A stretch of DNA of 64,000 nt from Fodinibius sediminis (GTDB lineage Bacteria; Bacteroidota; Rhodothermia; Balneolales; Balneolaceae), in the NCBI RefSeq assembly GCF_900182555.1, contig NZ_FXTH01000002.1:1-64000 (forward strand). The letters run 5' to 3'. Each line of letters begins with the position of its first letter. The first letter of the stretch is position 1. A program made the position numbers and the translations under genes. Below, piece by piece: positions 63,670 to 64,000 of the stretch. The notes beneath the pieces were generated by a model that ran no database searches, was not told the origin of the DNA, and worked only from the letters and a program-made list of their open reading frames with translations.

Positions 63670-64000
63670 AATTTTGCTCTTCTTGTTCTTTTTCTTTATC
63701 AAAAAGTTTTCGAAGATTTATTAACGCATACCGCATGCGTCCTAGTGCGGTGTTTATGGAAACATCTGTCAAGTCGGCAATTTCCTTAAACGGCATTTCG
63801 TAGTAATGACGCAGCATTACCACTTGACGTTGTTCCTCAGGAAGTTCGGCTATATGTTTCATCAGACTACTTTTAGCCTCCTCTTTTTCAAGCTGTTCCT
63901 GTGCGCTGATAAGATCTTCATCAGGCAAACGATCGTAGAAGTCAGTGTTTGATTCCTCGTCGTAGTTAGAACTAACGTCCACAAACCGTTTTTGTTTTCT
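63653..64000 (-). CDS. ECF-type RNA polymerase sigma factor, N-terminal part outside the window
   Basis: The open frame runs off the end of the window (RKQKRFVDVSSNYDEE at the edge), so the apparent start at 63982 is internal. Region 4 is complete: LPEEQRQVVMLRHYYEMPFK followed by EIADLTDVSINTALGRMRYA is the helix-turn-helix that reads the -35 region. It directs polymerase to a stress or envelope regulon under control of the membrane protein encoded next. Confidence 0.9.
   Translation of the reverse strand, partial: RKQKRFVDVSSNYDEESNTDFYDRLPDEDLISAQEQLEKEEAKSSLMKHIAELPEEQRQVVMLRHYYEMPFKEIADLTDVSINTALGRMRYALINLRKLFDKEKEQEEQNYAQRG

Overview
The window reads as an ordinary, gene-dense chromosomal segment of a free-living bacterium on the Bacteroidota/Balneolota side of the tree, possibly a halophilic Balneolales-type organism. 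The basis is family content (DUF1080, DUF1684, SRPBCC/SDR-DUF2867/CrtI cluster, lipoproteins with short SC/GC lipoboxes, RhlE-type helicase, queD/queE, fused E1 alpha-beta) and two possible Bacteroidetes-type TAnnTTTG promoter boxes. No rRNA, tRNA, CRISPR array, insertion sequence or prophage was recognised. The assignment is inference, not a database result.

Layout. 1-6.5 kb: a 5'-decayed rlmD-like methyltransferase, a secreted lactonase-fold protein, then SDR-DUF2867, an SRPBCC gene broken by an in-frame amber codon, a CrtI/CrtD-type desaturase and a YfcE-like phosphoesterase. 6.7-10.2 kb: glycosyltransferase, tandem UspA, two lipoproteins and a strong terminator. 10.5-14.9 kb: the most interesting locus. 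On the minus strand a cobalamin riboswitch is followed by a relic of metE (B12-independent methionine synthase, with N- and C-terminal scraps only) and then nrdB-nrdA. The NrdB has Phe at the usual radical Tyr position and Glu for the first Asp ligand, the pattern of class Ic (Mn/Fe) reductases. 15.4-25.6 kb: DUF1080 protein, small proteins, TPR protein, M28 and M19 peptidases, D-threonine aldolase-like enzyme, acyl-CoA desaturase, a catalytically dead AAA+-like protein, and OXLD-like and SUI1-like small proteins. 25.8-31.1 kb: nei, plsC, rhlE-like helicase, FKBP and ppa. 31.2-41.6 kb: an Ala-rich lipoprotein and recC-recB-recD. 41.7-51.3 kb: DUF1499, fused 2-oxoacid dehydrogenase E1, YihY, SDR, queE, SIMPL, queD, an alkyltransferase-like protein lacking its Arg-finger helix, DUF2520, a divergent MEMO-like protein and a phosphopantetheinyl transferase. 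51.4-64 kb: lysS, a LolC/E-type permease, aldo/keto reductase, a DUF3524 glycosyltransferase (the tRNA-queuosine mannosyltransferase family), mutL without the endonuclease motifs, icd, an LPP20-like lipoprotein, htrA, recO, a putative anti-sigma factor and an ECF sigma factor cut by the window edge.

How genes work together: nrdB/nrdA supply deoxynucleotides and may be under B12 control through the inherited riboswitch; recCBD, recO, mutL and nei are scattered repair functions; queE, queD and the DUF3524 glycosyltransferase suggest queuosine synthesis and possibly queuosine glycosylation. Several genes here are visibly damaged (rlmD-like, SRPBCC, metE, the alkyltransferase-like gene). They are either real decay or assembly errors and should be checked against reads.
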